Shown here: positions 1 to 11,253 of the stretch, in pieces
Position numbering within the stretch: position 1 is the stretch's first letter
How the letters are laid out: the number at the start of each line of letters is the position of its first letter
DNA from: Mucor racemosus
Taxonomy: Eukaryota > Mucoromycota > Mucoromycetes > Mucorales > Mucoraceae
Assembly: GCA_027405735.1 (NCBI GenBank)
Contig: JAPEHQ010000007.1
Location: forward strand, 1,513,001 to 1,577,000
Reading direction: 5' to 3'
DNA length: 64,000 bases
Position numbers and translations under genes: made by a program
Notes under the pieces: generated by a model
The model's database searches: none
What the model was told of the DNA's origin: nothing
What the model saw: the letters and a program-made list of their open reading frames with translations, nothing else

Positions 1-250
1 ATCCTATTGTCCTCAAGGTATATAAAATTTATATTTTGTTATACTCCTCACCCCCTGGTTATTATATGCTAATTACCAATAACTTTAGACTATCAAAACA
101 CACAAAAACTACCTCGTTCATGATGAGAAGGAAGCTTGCAAATTGGGTGATGTTGTACGTATTGAAGCTTGCAGACCTTTAAGTAAACACAAGCATTTCG
201 CCGTTGCCGAAGTCATTAGAAGTGTCAAGGGTTCAGCTACCTCTGTATAG
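1..250 (+). CDS. MRPS17: Mitochondrial small-subunit ribosomal protein uS17 (3' end)
   Basis: This is the C-terminal part of the 30S/37S protein uS17m, which binds the 5' domain of the small-subunit rRNA in the mitoribosome. The gene is cut by the window start. Seen: a short exon piece at 1-17, an intron at 18-88 (GT...TTTAG) and a last exon at 89-250 ending in TAG. The frame reads through the splice and gives the family signature: a KNYLVHDE stretch, then [19 protein letters not shown] and a hydrophobic strand. Family knowledge: the VHDE...GD.V.I...RPLSK.K pattern is diagnostic of S17. The VHDE form after a basic PIVLKTIKTHK stretch fits the mitochondrial rather than the cytosolic protein. 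The start codon and first exons lie outside the window. Confidence 0.85.
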
Positions 251-1699
251 ATCATATTTAATCAATAATTTAACAACAATATTAACAATAAAAAAACGAT
301 ATCAGTGTGATGTAAATAGACATTCAAAACAGAGGAGAAATCATGCTTTTATTTCTGTGATTACATATATGAAAAGCTGTTGCAACATCTTTACAGGATC
401 TTTTTTGTTCGATTAAAGCATCATATATGTTGTCTTCAGTTACAGTTTAAGTTATTGGCATGTTGAGAGCATATCACTATTTTTTATTTACTTCATATTG
501 CGATAATGTTAGCAATTTCTTGGTTTGATATCGTCGTCTGTCAAGCGGAATTCGAAAATCGAAAATCAAAGCTTCTTCCGAATTACAAAAAAAAAAGTCA
601 GATTCGATTCAAAAATTTGTTATTTGATATTTTTACCAAAAAATTACATGTAAGATGCTTTGGTTTTTAAAGATTCTAATACATAATTTGATTCTCTATC
701 GAACGGTATAATATTTGAGGGTTTTCTAGTATAAAAATATTTGTAGAAATGCAAAAATGTCATTTTACGTTTTTCATGGAAAGCGGTCAATTTTCATATT
801 CATATTTTGTATATTGTGCAATGATGTGATGGTGCAACTTTATATCTATGTTTTGAGTATTTTCATGCCTAAATAGCTTAATTTTTCATGGAGAAATCAA
901 AAATTGTTTAATTTTGAAAATTTTGGACGACCAATGGTAAGGGATATTTTTAGCTGAATTTCAAATTATTTTAGCTGGTCAAGTATGAAAGTTAAGATAT
1001 TTTACGCAACAATTTAGGAATCGAATTGATCTAGTTAACTAACATGATACTAAGAATCTGGATTTCATTAGTTTTAAGTTGTTCTTGACCTTTTTTAATA
1101 TTATTGCCTTTTTTTTAAGGTTGCCTAATTATATGGTATTTCTTATATACTTTTATGGCTTGTCACTCGGCTCTATCAAAAAACTACTTATCTCATTTGC
1201 ATCACACCATCTATGCTCACGCACGTCAAATAAGAAAATGTAAATGTAGAAAATACGCTGCAAAGAATCTTTTGAAGTTGCTTGTAAGCAAACAGAATGA
1301 TTTGCGAGCCTTCGAAAACTTTTGAAGCCCCTGATTTCCCCTTTTGACGCTGATGTTTCGTTAATTTCTGTAAAACAAGACAAGACAAGACAATGCAATA
1401 TTGTACAGCCAAACCTGGCTATGATTGCTCTTTCCTAGAACTTTATCAAGCAGTTCTTAATTTTAAATTCTAAATACATTACTTTGGATTTTAAAACCCC
1501 CAAACTTGCAGATAAAGATTTTGATCTGTCGTAAATCACCAATCACAATATAAGATTGTTTGTAACAATATAATCCAATCAGATCTGAACTATGTCTAAA
1601 ATATTTTTTCTTTACATCTAAAAAAGAACGCTTTGATTCTTAGACTCTTTTCTTGTTTCCTTTCGATTACTCCCCACTTTATATTAATAATAATACAAC
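251..1699. other. Intergenic, AT-rich
   Basis: No convincing gene. AATAAA-like sequence near 285-295 could end the uS17m transcript. A stretch around 870-930 (inverted) resembles 39230-39290, so part of this gap is old dispersed repeat. A short ACAAG tandem run lies near 1375-1391. The last 60 bp upstream of 1700 are pyrimidine-rich, as expected for a fungal promoter and 5' UTR. Confidence 0.5.
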
Positions 1700-3010
1700 A
1701 TGTCTAATTTGTTAGAAATTAGCTCTGACGAACAATTTGGCGATCTCCTTTCCAAGAAAGATACCGTATATGTCTTAAATTTTTGGGCATCTTGGGCTGA
1801 ACCTTGTCAACAAATGAATGAAGTTTTTGCTGAACTTGCTGGGAAGTTCCCTGCTCTTCAGTTTCTCAAGGTAAGTTTGATTTGTTGGCTATCGGTTCTG
1901 TGAATGGGCTACTAATCAACTATATTATATCGTAGATTGAAGCAGAAGAATACCCTGATATTTCAGAAACTTTTGAAATTTCCGCTGTACCTACTTTTAT
2001 TGTACTCAAGGTATTTGAATGATTTATTGATATATGTGAGTGTGTGTGTACGTGATCTAAACAAGATGATTAGGGCGGTAAAATTGCTGAACAAATTGAG
2101 GGTGCAAAAGCTGCTGAATTAACTAATGCCGTTGCCAAGCATGCTAAGGGTGTATTGAATAAGTTTGCTAGTCCCGCAGCCGCAGGTACTGATAATGGAG
2201 CAAAGCCTGTTAAAGATTTAAACGCTCGTCTCAAGGCACTTGTAAATAGCGCAGCTGTCATGATTTTTATCAAGGGTACTCCTCAACAGGTAAGAGCAAC
2301 CAACTAAATTAATTTGAACATTTGGGATTGATTAGTAATACAAAATTCATGTTTGTATAGCCTCGTTGTGGTTTCTCTCGTCAATTGGTTGAGTTATTAG
2401 GAGAACAAAAAGTCAAATATAGTTCATTCAATATTCTTGCAGATGAAGATGTTCGTCAAGGTATATTTATCTGTTTGGGGTATATCAAATTAATCGATTA
2501 TTAATACACTGATTTACAGGTTTGAAGGCTTATTCTGATTGGCCAACTTATCCTCAAGTATATGTAAATGGAGAGTTGATGGGAGGTTTAGATATCATTA
2601 AAGAGATGATTGCATCAGGCGAATTCAAAGAAATGTTACCCCAAGAAAAAGATCTTAGTACTCGCCTTCAAGAATTAATTGAAAAGCAATCTGTTATGGT
2701 ATTCATTAAGGGTACACCTGAAGAACCTCGTTGTGGATTTTCAAGACAGTTGGTTGCTTTATTAAATGATAGACATGTTAAATATGGTCACTTTGATATT
2801 TTATCAGACGATGATGTTAGACAAGGTATGAAGGCTCATGTAGACTGGCCAACATTCCCCATGTTGTTTTATAAGGGTGAATTATTGGGTGGTTTAGATA
2901 TTGTAAAGGAAATGGTAAGTTTTTTATCTTTGAATATATCATAAAATATGTTTATTAATATGTTTTATTAGATTGAAAGTGGTGAATTTGATCAAGTTTT
3001 AACTGCTTAA
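1700..3010 (+). CDS. GRX3: Multidomain monothiol glutaredoxin (Trx-Grx-Grx, GLRX3/Grx3-4 family)
   Basis: This is a cytosolic/nuclear iron-sulfur trafficking protein. Six exons: 1700-1870, 1936-2010, 2074-2289, 2361-2460, 2520-2914 and 2972-3010; the frame is continuous and gives 331 aa. Residues 1-105 are a thioredoxin-like domain with WASWAEPC (W32, C36), which lacks the second redox cysteine, as in this family. Two glutaredoxin domains follow, each with KGTP..PRCGFS (C157 and C259) and a later WPT(Y/F)P...GE.(M/L)GG glutathione-binding segment. In the family the CGFS cysteines and glutathione hold a bridging [2Fe-2S] cluster. Yeast Grx3/4 have one Grx domain and animal GLRX3 has two; this protein has two. 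It is convergent with the next gene, only 35 bp apart. Confidence 0.95.
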
Positions 3011-3045
3011 AAATTCTGTATAAATAAAATAAATATTAATTAAGC

Positions 3046-3488
3046 TTATAAGCCAACTGGTGCTGCAGTAACTCTTGTGTCTCTTTCAAGTCTTGTAAAT
3101 GTTGCAATTTTTTCTTTGCATGAAGGGCAATGATGAGTAACATCTTTTGTCCAAGGAAATATGAAAGGAATTAAGCATCCTCCACTATGGCAGCCAGCCA
3201 AGAATAATCCTGCAACTGATAAACCAGTGCATAAACCAGAGTCATAATCTAAAACTGTATAAACTAGTTGTTGACAATGTGGACATTGTACTAGATCAGA
3301 TGTTGTTTTCAAAGAAGCTAATGGTTGAATTGTATGTTGTGATTGCGCTTGTTGCTGAGGAGGATTACTAATATTAGGGGGAGCCATACTACCATAGTAA
3401 GTTACTGGAGGTCTTGCTCCATTAAGCTGTTGATTTTGAGGAGCAGGGGGAGGATTTGAAGGTGGTTGGTATTGAGGATATGGGTATG

Positions 3489-3524
<36 letters not shown>

Positions 3525-3744
3525 GATTTGGGATATATTGTTGATAAGGTGCTTGAGGCATAGTTGTATAACTAGGCGTAGCTGAATAACTTGGTGGTAA
3601 TTCATCCTGAGATGGTAATTTAGGATAAACAGAGGCAATTTGATGCTGTTGCTGATATGGTTGTGGCGATTGTTGGTGGTTTGAAGACGAAGGATGTTGT
3701 GGTGGAGGTAATTCCAGATGAGGATTATTATGCAAATTGCTCAT
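3046..3744 (-). CDS. LITAF-domain protein with proline/glutamine-rich N-terminus
   Basis: Single-exon protein of 232 aa. The C-terminal third is a LITAF domain (LPS-induced TNF factor/SIMPLE). It has a first zinc knuckle CPHC (near residue 155), a hydrophobic membrane-inserting stretch rich in Gly/Leu/Cys, and a second knuckle HCPSC followed by an Ile-Ala-Thr-Phe tail. In the family the two CxxC pairs make one zinc site that anchors the protein to the cytosolic face of endosomes or lysosomes. The N-terminal 150 residues are low complexity with a run of 12 glutamines and a PPSY motif (ELPPSY), which in LITAF proteins recruits Nedd4-type E3 ligases. The CAA/TTG run encoding the glutamines is nearly pure and should vary in length. 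The start is the first ATG and is followed by an open frame. Confidence 0.9.
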
Positions 3745-4558
3745 TTTTGTCGTAAAGAAAAAAAAAGAGTTATATCTAAAGTGAGAGAAAAGGAAAGAAA
3801 GAACTTTTTTCTTTATCAGACTATTAAAATACTAAGTGAAATCATCTGACTGGAAAACCAAGCAATCTTGGCAAAAAATACACTTCAGTGTAACCCTAAG
3901 ACCTGATTTAGTCATAAGTGTGGCTAAAATTGCAATACTTTAACTTATGAGTTTAGTCTCGCAAGTACAATAAATACCAAAAAAGAAAAAAAGCATTTCA
4001 ATGACATGTCATGCAATTAAATGGAATGTCTCGATTATGATTCATATTTGCCATTCGAAAGAATCCAATAAAATGAATTGAAAAAAAGCAATTTAAAAAG
4101 CATTATGAGTTCTTCAAGAGTATTTTCTTTTGTATGAAAACACTACAAAATAGTTTTAAATCTTTGTATGCTTTTTGTTAGTGTTGATACGCTCACATTT
4201 TTTTTATATATATAAAATGATTTAGGCTACGTGAAAACCTGGACATTTGAACCATAAAACGCAATTAAATTTGCATAATTAGAGCGACGCTACATGTTCA
4301 ACGATAGAAGTACGATGTAAAATCAAAAATTGCAGATAGAATTTGGTTTTGTGATTCAATTACGCACAATTGACTATGCTAGATACAAGCTTTTGCATAA
4401 CAGAAGAAAAACTACGATTCTGAACGAAAGAATTTGTATAAAGAATAATATTTCACTGATTGAGGTCGAAAGCAGAAAAGAAGTCGTTTTGGAGGATAAA
4501 TACCAAATTTTTATATTCAGTGCAACTCTAATTTTTTCTCTCCCTTCAAGTTTCAAAA
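3745..4558. other. Divergent promoter region
   Basis: About 800 bp between the divergently transcribed LITAF and DUF4211 genes. AT-rich with several A/T homopolymers. Short ORFs here have no recognisable domain. No RNA gene seen. Confidence 0.5.
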
Positions 4559-6343
4559 ATGACCAAAACAAAAAGCCCAAAGAGACAGCAGAACTTGCTT
4601 AGCTATTTTGCAGTTTCAAGCCAGGAGGATCGTAATCAATCAACTCAAAAATTACCACAAGCTTCTAGCTCCATTTTCGTTGAAAATACAAGACCCAGGT
4701 AACTGTCATTTCCGCAGCGAAAGAAAATAAAGCTTACATTATTATATTATCCATAGCAGCCAAGATAGTAACACTGAAGAGTTGATAGTTCCCAAGAAAA
4801 AGAAGGCACCTGTAATATTTGATAGTGATGAAGAAGATATTGACCAAGACGAAGACACAATTGCAGAAACTATTCCGCATAGAAGAAAAAAATTGAAGAG
4901 ACTTATTGTGGAAAGTAGTGATGAAGAAGATCAACCAACAAGCAATATGGAGATTGATGATATCGTGGACATTGCGTCAGGTATTAGCAAGTGAATGAAT
5001 GACTCCTGGCCTCCATCTAATGCTTATGATAGATCAAGAAGACGATATAAATGATGATTTAGACTTTCTTGATAAATCAGGTTATTACCATACTCTCAAA
5101 TACAAGTTAGAGATTAGAAAATTCTAATATAATTATTATTTGTAGATATATTGCAAGCGAGAACTCGAGGTAAACGGGTTCAAAAATATACTGAAAATCT
5201 GAAAAAATTGAAAGGTAATTTAAGCCTTGTGATTTCACAACTATTGCATAATTGACAAGTTTGGTAGATCGAAAATCGAAACTTTCTGAATACGATGCAG
5301 TAGAGCATGGCCCGATTGAAACTTTTGTTACCTCCAAACATCGGCCAACGGTCGTATCCTCAAGTGAGGAGGATGAAGATGAGGATGATTCCGAAGACGA
5401 AGATGATTTCGTCGTGGATGATGATACGGTTGATGGGAAAAGGGTTGCGAGACAAGACATCAGAACAGAGTTACCAGGTAAATAATTGAGTATGTATTAT
5501 CAATACGGCAGCTGAAATCAATCCTATATAGCGGAATTCAGTAAAGCAAAACTCATGTCGTTTAGACGACAAATGGATTTCTATATACAATACTTGATTG
5601 AACTTGTGCTGAATCCAGTTTTTGATATATGTAAGATGAGCAGGGAAAATCTAGAGCTCAGATAATTAACATGCAATTGAATTTAGCCACTAACTCAAAA
5701 TACGTTATGGCCAAGGATGTCGTAACAAGAAGAGTTCAAGGTTACAGAGATTCTATAGCTACAAGTGATGTTTGGCTTCCTAATTTCAAGGTATGCATTT
5801 GAATGGATACATTAACAATACAGAATGTATTAATGGATGTATCTATAGAATGATGTAGACAAATACACAAATTGGGTGCAGACGGAAAATTATGTTTATG
5901 ACACAAATATTTTATGCGAAGCATGCCGAGCCAATAAACCGGCAAGCATAGCTATAAAGCTTTATTCAGATGATATATCAGAGTCGGAAACATACTATTT
6001 AGGAAGTGAGTGTAGTAGAAAGGCTCATATATACCATGAGTTCAAGCATTTGACAACCCACATGTATCAAAAAGTGAGAAATCTTGTGAATGATAGACGC
6101 TACAGAGCAAATAATAGTCAAGATGTGTTTGATAATTTACTTCAGGCTGGTCATATACGAACGGTAAGAAAAAAGTAAATATGTTTTTTGTAATAGACAT
6201 TAATTAATTTACCATGTTTATTTTAGTTGAGGAAGAGTGTAACAAGCTCATTTAGTGATGCTGTTACCAAGTATAATTCAAGGGGACAACGCTCTAGAGT
6301 CGTTGAAGATGATAGTAGTAGTAGTGATGAAGATATGTATTAA
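4559..6343 (+). CDS. DUF4211-domain protein with N-terminal PCNA-interaction (PIP) motif
   Basis: Nine exons: 4559-4698, 4757-4980, 5033-5080, 5146-5214, 5268-5477, 5532-5630, 5687-5790, 5849-6163 and 6227-6343; 441 aa with continuous frame. The start is the ATG at 4559; residues 10-17 read QQNLLSYF, a full PIP box (Q10, L13, Y16, F17) just after a basic KSPKR. Residues 55-235 are acidic and Ser-rich (repeated SSDEED blocks). The DUF4211 domain follows: EDDFVVDDD, then LP.EFS...L..FRRQMDFYIQYLIE, then a candidate metal site CEAC (C321, C324) with SECSRKAHIYH (C353, H358, H361). Family knowledge: DUF4211 occurs in CCDC82, QSER1 and PRR12, nuclear proteins of poorly known role. PCNA binding is inference. 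The exon 2 acceptor is NAGNAG (TAGCAG), so one Ser may be optional. Confidence 0.88.
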
Positions 6344-7674
6344 AGAAAATTAGTAATAAACAATTTTTGTATCATAAAGAACATATCAAAAATATTATTA
6401 GATACATATGTTTTGCATTATACATGCTTTATCATATCTGGAAAATATAATAATAAAATATCAGATACCAAATTCGGTGCGTGCTAACTTGAATATTTTC
6501 CTGTTAAATTAAAGGAATTACATGCGTGTTAAAACATTGTTTGTAATATTCGTTAGCTTTTAACATTTAAAAAAAGCACAAAGCTTGGAATAAATACAAT
6601 AAGCACAAGCAATACATTTCCAAAGTTCGCACAAACAGTTCATCGGCTAATTTGCTTTTGAAAGAATAGAACTTCTAATTCAGGATACTCTTAGTAATTT
6701 CTAGAATTGTGCGTTGTATTTCACTTGCATTCTTTAACAATTCTGAATCTGTTTTTCACATAATCCTCATAAACTCATGTGAGGTACCATAAATCATGGA
6801 GTACCCTATAAAAAGCGAGAAGCTTTTCAGTCTTTAATTCTACCTGCAAAATTCGAACCCCAATTCATGGCCTACAGAGTCATATTCCCATAAAATATGA
6901 GCTGATTTGGATCAGCGTATATTGAGAATTAATGATTAAATGTTGTAGATGTTATATTAGGTTTGAGAAGGGATTTCAATTGAAATGTGATATTCTTTCA
7001 AAAACGGACGTTTCCTGATGAAATTATGTAGAACAACAAATTAAATAGAGCTAATCAGCCTGTTTATGTCATTCAAGTTTAATTTCGAATCACAGGTGCC
7101 TTTTTATTGTGCATATATAAAATCTTATTTATAGAAAGAATAACAATAAAGACTAGCAACATTTATCATGGAGAACGTAGGCTTTATTACTAGAAAAAAC
7201 TAATGGTAAAAGAAAGAACCACGAACTTCTAGGCCTTAGTTTAAAAGACTATTTATAAGAATTACATTTCAATGTGAGCTAGAAATGGAATTGGCTTCAA
7301 ATACGGCTGCTTAATATCCTCGAAAACCAACAACGACTATCATCATACCTAATTTTTTCAGCTCAAATTAAAACAAGATTGAAACTAAAAGAAAAGAAAT
7401 CAGGTCCACAGAATTTTTTGGTTCATTCATAAACCTCTGTATGGTTTTAAAAAAGGGTATTTTTTATTAATAGTCACTCTTCCAAAAAAAAGTGCCGAAC
7501 AATCTCTCGACGCGGTCATCTAATAATATTTCCAAGCTGTAAATTTCTGGAAAAAGTTACCGGACAGTCCGGACGCGGCTGTTTAAATATCTCAAGTAGC
7601 TGTGATACAGGTATCAAAACTTCATACAAAAATTAAGGTTCGACTGTGTATATAACTAGTTATTCAAAGGCTTA
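6344..7674. other. Intergenic, no gene seen
   Basis: AT-rich sequence with short poly-A/T tracts. A slightly GC-richer patch near 7490-7590 contains the palindrome TCCGGAC/GTCCGGA-like pair but no coding frame. The early part carries AATAAA-like signals for the upstream gene. Confidence 0.4.
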
Positions 7675-7866
7675 CACTACAGGAAAAATAATGTAATTTT
7701 TGATTTTTAACATTATTTAACTAGGAAAACCATGATAACAGTAAAATAATGTAAATAAATGATATCATTTAAGTACATTTACGTACATATTAATCAATGT
7801 TAATAACATGATGGATTTTTACAACATTAATTAACATATTTTTACATTATTTTTCCCATAATAATG
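7675..7866. mobile_element. MITE-like palindromic element
   Basis: About 190 bp with terminal inverted repeats. The left end starts CACTACAGGAAAAATAATG; the right end read on the other strand gives GGGAAAAATAATGTAA after CATTATTAT. No coding capacity. The CACTA-like left end suggests a non-autonomous CACTA/EnSpm derivative, but the outermost bases of the right end have diverged and no clear target duplication is seen. Confidence 0.45.
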
Positions 7867-8362
7867 TTGTTTTAAGTAAAGTATAAAATACAGCATACAA
7901 GTACAACATTATTAGTCTAATAATATCGGGATTTTATTTGGAAAGTATAAGATGGTACAACCGGATTCGAAAAAAAGTCTACATAATTATAAATTTTAAA
8001 GGATTTATAAAACTAAAATATACACGATATTCATTTAACTTTAAAATATATATCCTTCTTTGTATTTAAATACATTTTGGTATTTTTTATCCAAAAAAGA
8101 TTTCTTTATAAATTGTTTTCATGTATTTTATAAAAAAGTAAATAGGTATTTTGGAATTTCAGATAAAAAAATTATTTTAAAATTCATCCAGAAGAGGCAA
8201 GCAAATATTTTTTTTCTTTGCTTACAGTATTCGTTCCACGACTAAAAAAATATAAATGTATTACCTGCAAGGGAAACGAGATGGTAATCAGTTTAGTTGC
8301 AGCGCGCTGCGCTACAAACAAATAATATAAAAAATCATAAAAAACTACATTCTTATCAAAAT
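7867..8362. other. Intergenic, AT-rich
   Basis: No gene. A short GC-rich patch at 8298-8314 reads on the minus strand as a perfect Pol III A-box-like string (TAGCGCAGCGCG), but no B box follows, so no tRNA is called. The last four bases (8359-8362) are AAAT, directly against the LTR that follows. Confidence 0.35.
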
Positions 8363-9079
8363 TGTCAGTATCAGTAGTGTTATTAAAAATAGTAATCTTG
8401 ATCTGCAGGATATTATCGAGATGTTGAGCTCCAACTGAAATAAGAAACGGAAGAAGTTCAAATCTAAGATACCAGCAACTAGGAATATCAAACAGCAGAG
8501 ATTAAAAATGTGGTTACACAAAGTATATTGCATACCTTGACGGTACAACCACCGTACCGTCAGTAACAATAAAGACGACACCTTTCTATCTTTTTAATTA
8601 CAATACTATGACATCATCCATCTATTACGTACTATCTCATGTAGTAGTATTATTAGCATTATTATTATTGATCAGAGATCAGACCCAGTTACAAATAATA
8701 CCAAATCTATATATTTGTATTTTGTTGCATCCACAGATCTGGGTGCATTCGTTGGTTAAGATTACGACACAGTTTGATATGTTAAGTTCTACATTGCTGC
8801 ATATTATGTTATGAAGCTCCGTTTATACAGGAATGTGGAACTAGTGTGTGTCACCTAGACTTGGTTGGATACATGTATATATATAAATACACTCATTTAA
8901 ACAGGTCATATAATTAGATAATGTGAATATAAAAGAAGATGTTTCGATCTTATAATAAAGTTCTTTAGTTTTAGTGTGCTCTTTCATTTTATAACAGTTT
9001 TCCTTTATTTTTATTAAATGATTTAGTACATATTTTAGCTTTGAGATTGATATAATTTCCTGGCGTAACATATTTGACT
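8363..9079 (+). mobile_element. Diverged solo LTR of the element A family, interrupted
   Basis: The sequence 8363-8722 matches the element A LTR (reverse complement of 10919-11253) along its whole length. It starts TGTCAGTATCAG and includes the degraded remains of the polyprotein C-terminus encoded in that LTR. Many substitutions and stops show it is old. Its last bases (GTATTTGACT) are split by the LTR-D insertion and resume at 9071. No internal element sequence is attached. Confidence 0.8.
8723..9070 (+). mobile_element. Solo LTR-D with 5-bp target duplication
   Basis: 348 bp, beginning TGTTGC and ending GTAACA, flanked by a perfect TATTT duplication (8718-8722 and 9071-9075). It contains a TATA-like TATATATAAATA and a downstream AATAAA, as expected of an LTR read on the plus strand. 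A second, inverted copy lies at 62298-62659. It is inserted in the tail of the older element-A-family solo LTR. Confidence 0.85.
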
Positions 9080-9569
9080 GATTTATTGAGACTTTGTAAA
9101 TTAAAATCAACATAAAAGTGTGAAAAAATGAAATAAAACACAAATGGAATAATATTACAAGATGTTGTTTATTCTTTTCAAAATAAGATAAAGATCTTCA
9201 TGTCTATTGAAAATCTTTTGTTATTTATATTAATTGTCGTTTAATCTAAAGGAAATGGAAATCTATAAGTAATGGGTCATTGATGCTGACCAATGATTAT
9301 CTAGAATGGTTAATTAATTGTGTTAAATTGTTATGTACATTGGTAAATGGCAAAATTATTGGTTCTTCATGAATATAAAAATTTATGGGCTTGTTTATCA
9401 ACAAGCTCCTTGGTTCTATCTTTGAATACACTTTGATATAGTTGTAAAGGGTGTCAATTGTATGTACACAAAATTGAAATTTAATTTGTGATTCAAATAA
9501 TAAGCTTTTACTATAATGATGACAATTACCGTTCTATGACAAAAGTACAGTTTACTAGAATGAATTAAA
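9080..9569. other. Intergenic, AT-rich
   Basis: No gene or RNA recognised. Sequence is A/T-rich without clear repeats. Confidence 0.35.
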
Positions 9570-10057
9570 CACTATGAAAAAAAAATCTCTTAATTCTTTC
9601 AATTGTGATTTATCAAAATATGCTTAGGTTAAATAAAAACTAGAAATTTAATTAAGCAAAGAGATATCGTTTATTGGAATGAAATTAATAGGGTTTATAT
9701 ACTATTTGATTTGGGGAATTAATAATGTGATAAGGTAGTCTAGATGTTATTTAATAGTAATATGTTATGCTGCTGGTAGTATATCATGTTGGAATATGGC
9801 ACTGGTGTATTATGCTTTTGTACCATGCTTCTATACCATGCTTTTAGGAGCATGGTATAGTTAATATTTAATTAAGTAACTTCCGGTTCCGAATCTGTTA
9901 TTGTTTACTTTTTGGATTTGACATGATCCGGTTTAAGAATGATACATCAAATTGTGCCGCATTAAGGAAAATAAGAAAATTTTCACTGCTTATTTTTTTT
10001 AAATTTCATCTTAATATGACACAATTAAGAGAATTAAGAGGTTTTTTCTTCATAGTG
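9570..10057. mobile_element. CACTA-ended MITE split by a solo LTR
   Basis: The left end 9570-9605 starts CACTATGAAAAAAAAATC and the right end (to 10057) is its inverted match (read outwards CACTATGAAGAAAAAACC). Flanks are AAA on both sides, a possible 3-bp target duplication. Without the nested LTR and its 5-bp duplication the element would be about 139 bp, with no coding capacity. The termini resemble CACTA-type transposons. Confidence 0.65.
9606..9949 (-). mobile_element. Solo LTR-T, copy 1
   Basis: 344 bp on the minus strand, ends TGATGTATC...GATAAATCA, flanked by a perfect AATTG duplication (9601-9605 and 9950-9954). It matches copies at 38720-39053 and 53699-53993, which lie on the plus strand. 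All copies carry a TATATAAA promoter-like box and a following AATAAA. Confidence 0.88.
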
Positions 10058-10642
10058 AAATGTGGATTTATATAGTTATTGTTATATCAAAAGATACCAA
10101 TATAAAAATACTTTGCTAAAAGGTACATTTTATTAATTCAATGATGCTTCATATTTATATGTTTTTTAGAAGATGATTATATAATTATTAATATTACTAA
10201 TGAATTGCCGGGTATTGAGATACTTGATATAATTTGGGAACAAATCATATACAATGGAATTTGTGGAAATGGAATCTGTGATTGTATCATTTGGATAAGA
10301 AGATGTAGGATTGCTTATTATTATGCTTCATTGTTGCCAAGTGTTCCTGAATGTTCCTGATAGTCGCTGTTAATGCTAGTGGTTATGTATGACATTTAGT
10401 AACTCATACTAACTGTCATGCCATGTTGGATTTCAATAGTTGTTCCTGGATTTCTACATCTGGGTAAATTTCTGATATATCAGTTATTGGGATTGTGGAT
10501 TGTGGATTGTATGATGAGATCTAATGGACAGGGATCCATTAGGTGTGACAATATAAATTATTATTAATCGATAAATGTGTATGGATATAATATGTTATTT
10601 TTCAATAGGAATACTGTAATTCTGATAGATCACTGACAAAAT
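10058..10642. other. Intergenic; possible remnant of a further LTR
   Basis: No gene. The last bases read CACTGACA followed by AAAT (10631-10642), the same end-plus-target pattern seen at the right ends of LTR-F and element A. This hints at a third, older LTR whose left border I cannot place. Confidence 0.35.
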
Positions 10643-10914
10643 TGTCATAAACTGTTATGTACCTATAGCCCACTAAGGCTATTATGTATTTTATTTATGT
10701 TTTAGATGTTTAGTCTGTAAAGAACAACTATTAAAAAATGTAGTAGTAATATATTTATATGAGAAAAAAGTTAAGTTTATTATTGAAGTATACAACATGA
10801 GCTTATATACTCATTACTAGCAATTATTGAATACCGAAAAGGCCGAAATGCAAGTTAGTACATCACGTGATTTAATATTTTATATTTACTATAAAGTGTA
10901 CAAAACAATTGACA
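10643..10914 (-). mobile_element. Solo LTR-F abutting element A
   Basis: 272 bp starting TGTCATAAAC and ending CAATTGACA, flanked by AAAT at 10639-10642 and 10915-10918. The right AAAT is also the left target duplication of element A. Read on the minus strand it has a TATATAAGC box and then AATAAA, supporting an LTR. It is not homologous to the element A LTR beyond the TGTCA/TGACA ends. Confidence 0.6.
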
Positions 10915-10918
10915 AAAT

Positions 10919-11253
10919 TGTCAGATACAAATATATAGATTTAGTATTTGTATCTGGTGAGTCTGATCAATAATAATAGTAATAACAATAATAATATTAT
11001 ACTAAGATAGTATGTAGTAAATATATATTATAGTTTTGTAGTTAGATAGAATAAAAGGTGTCTTTATTATTAATACGGTTGTACCGTCAAGATATTCAAT
11101 ATACTTTGTGTAATCATATTTAATCTTTGTTTGATATTTCTTGTTGCTGGTATTTTAGGTTTAAACTTCCGTTTCTTATTTCGGTTGGAGTTCAACATCT
11201 CAATGATATCCTGCAGATCAGGATCACTACTTGTATCAACACTGATACTGACA
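10919..11253 (-). repeat. 3' LTR of element A
   Basis: 335 bp, TGTCAG...TGACA ends, direct repeat of 24994-25328. It contains the last 61 codons of the polyprotein frame (stop at 11070), so the coding sequence runs into the LTR. Confidence 0.93.
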
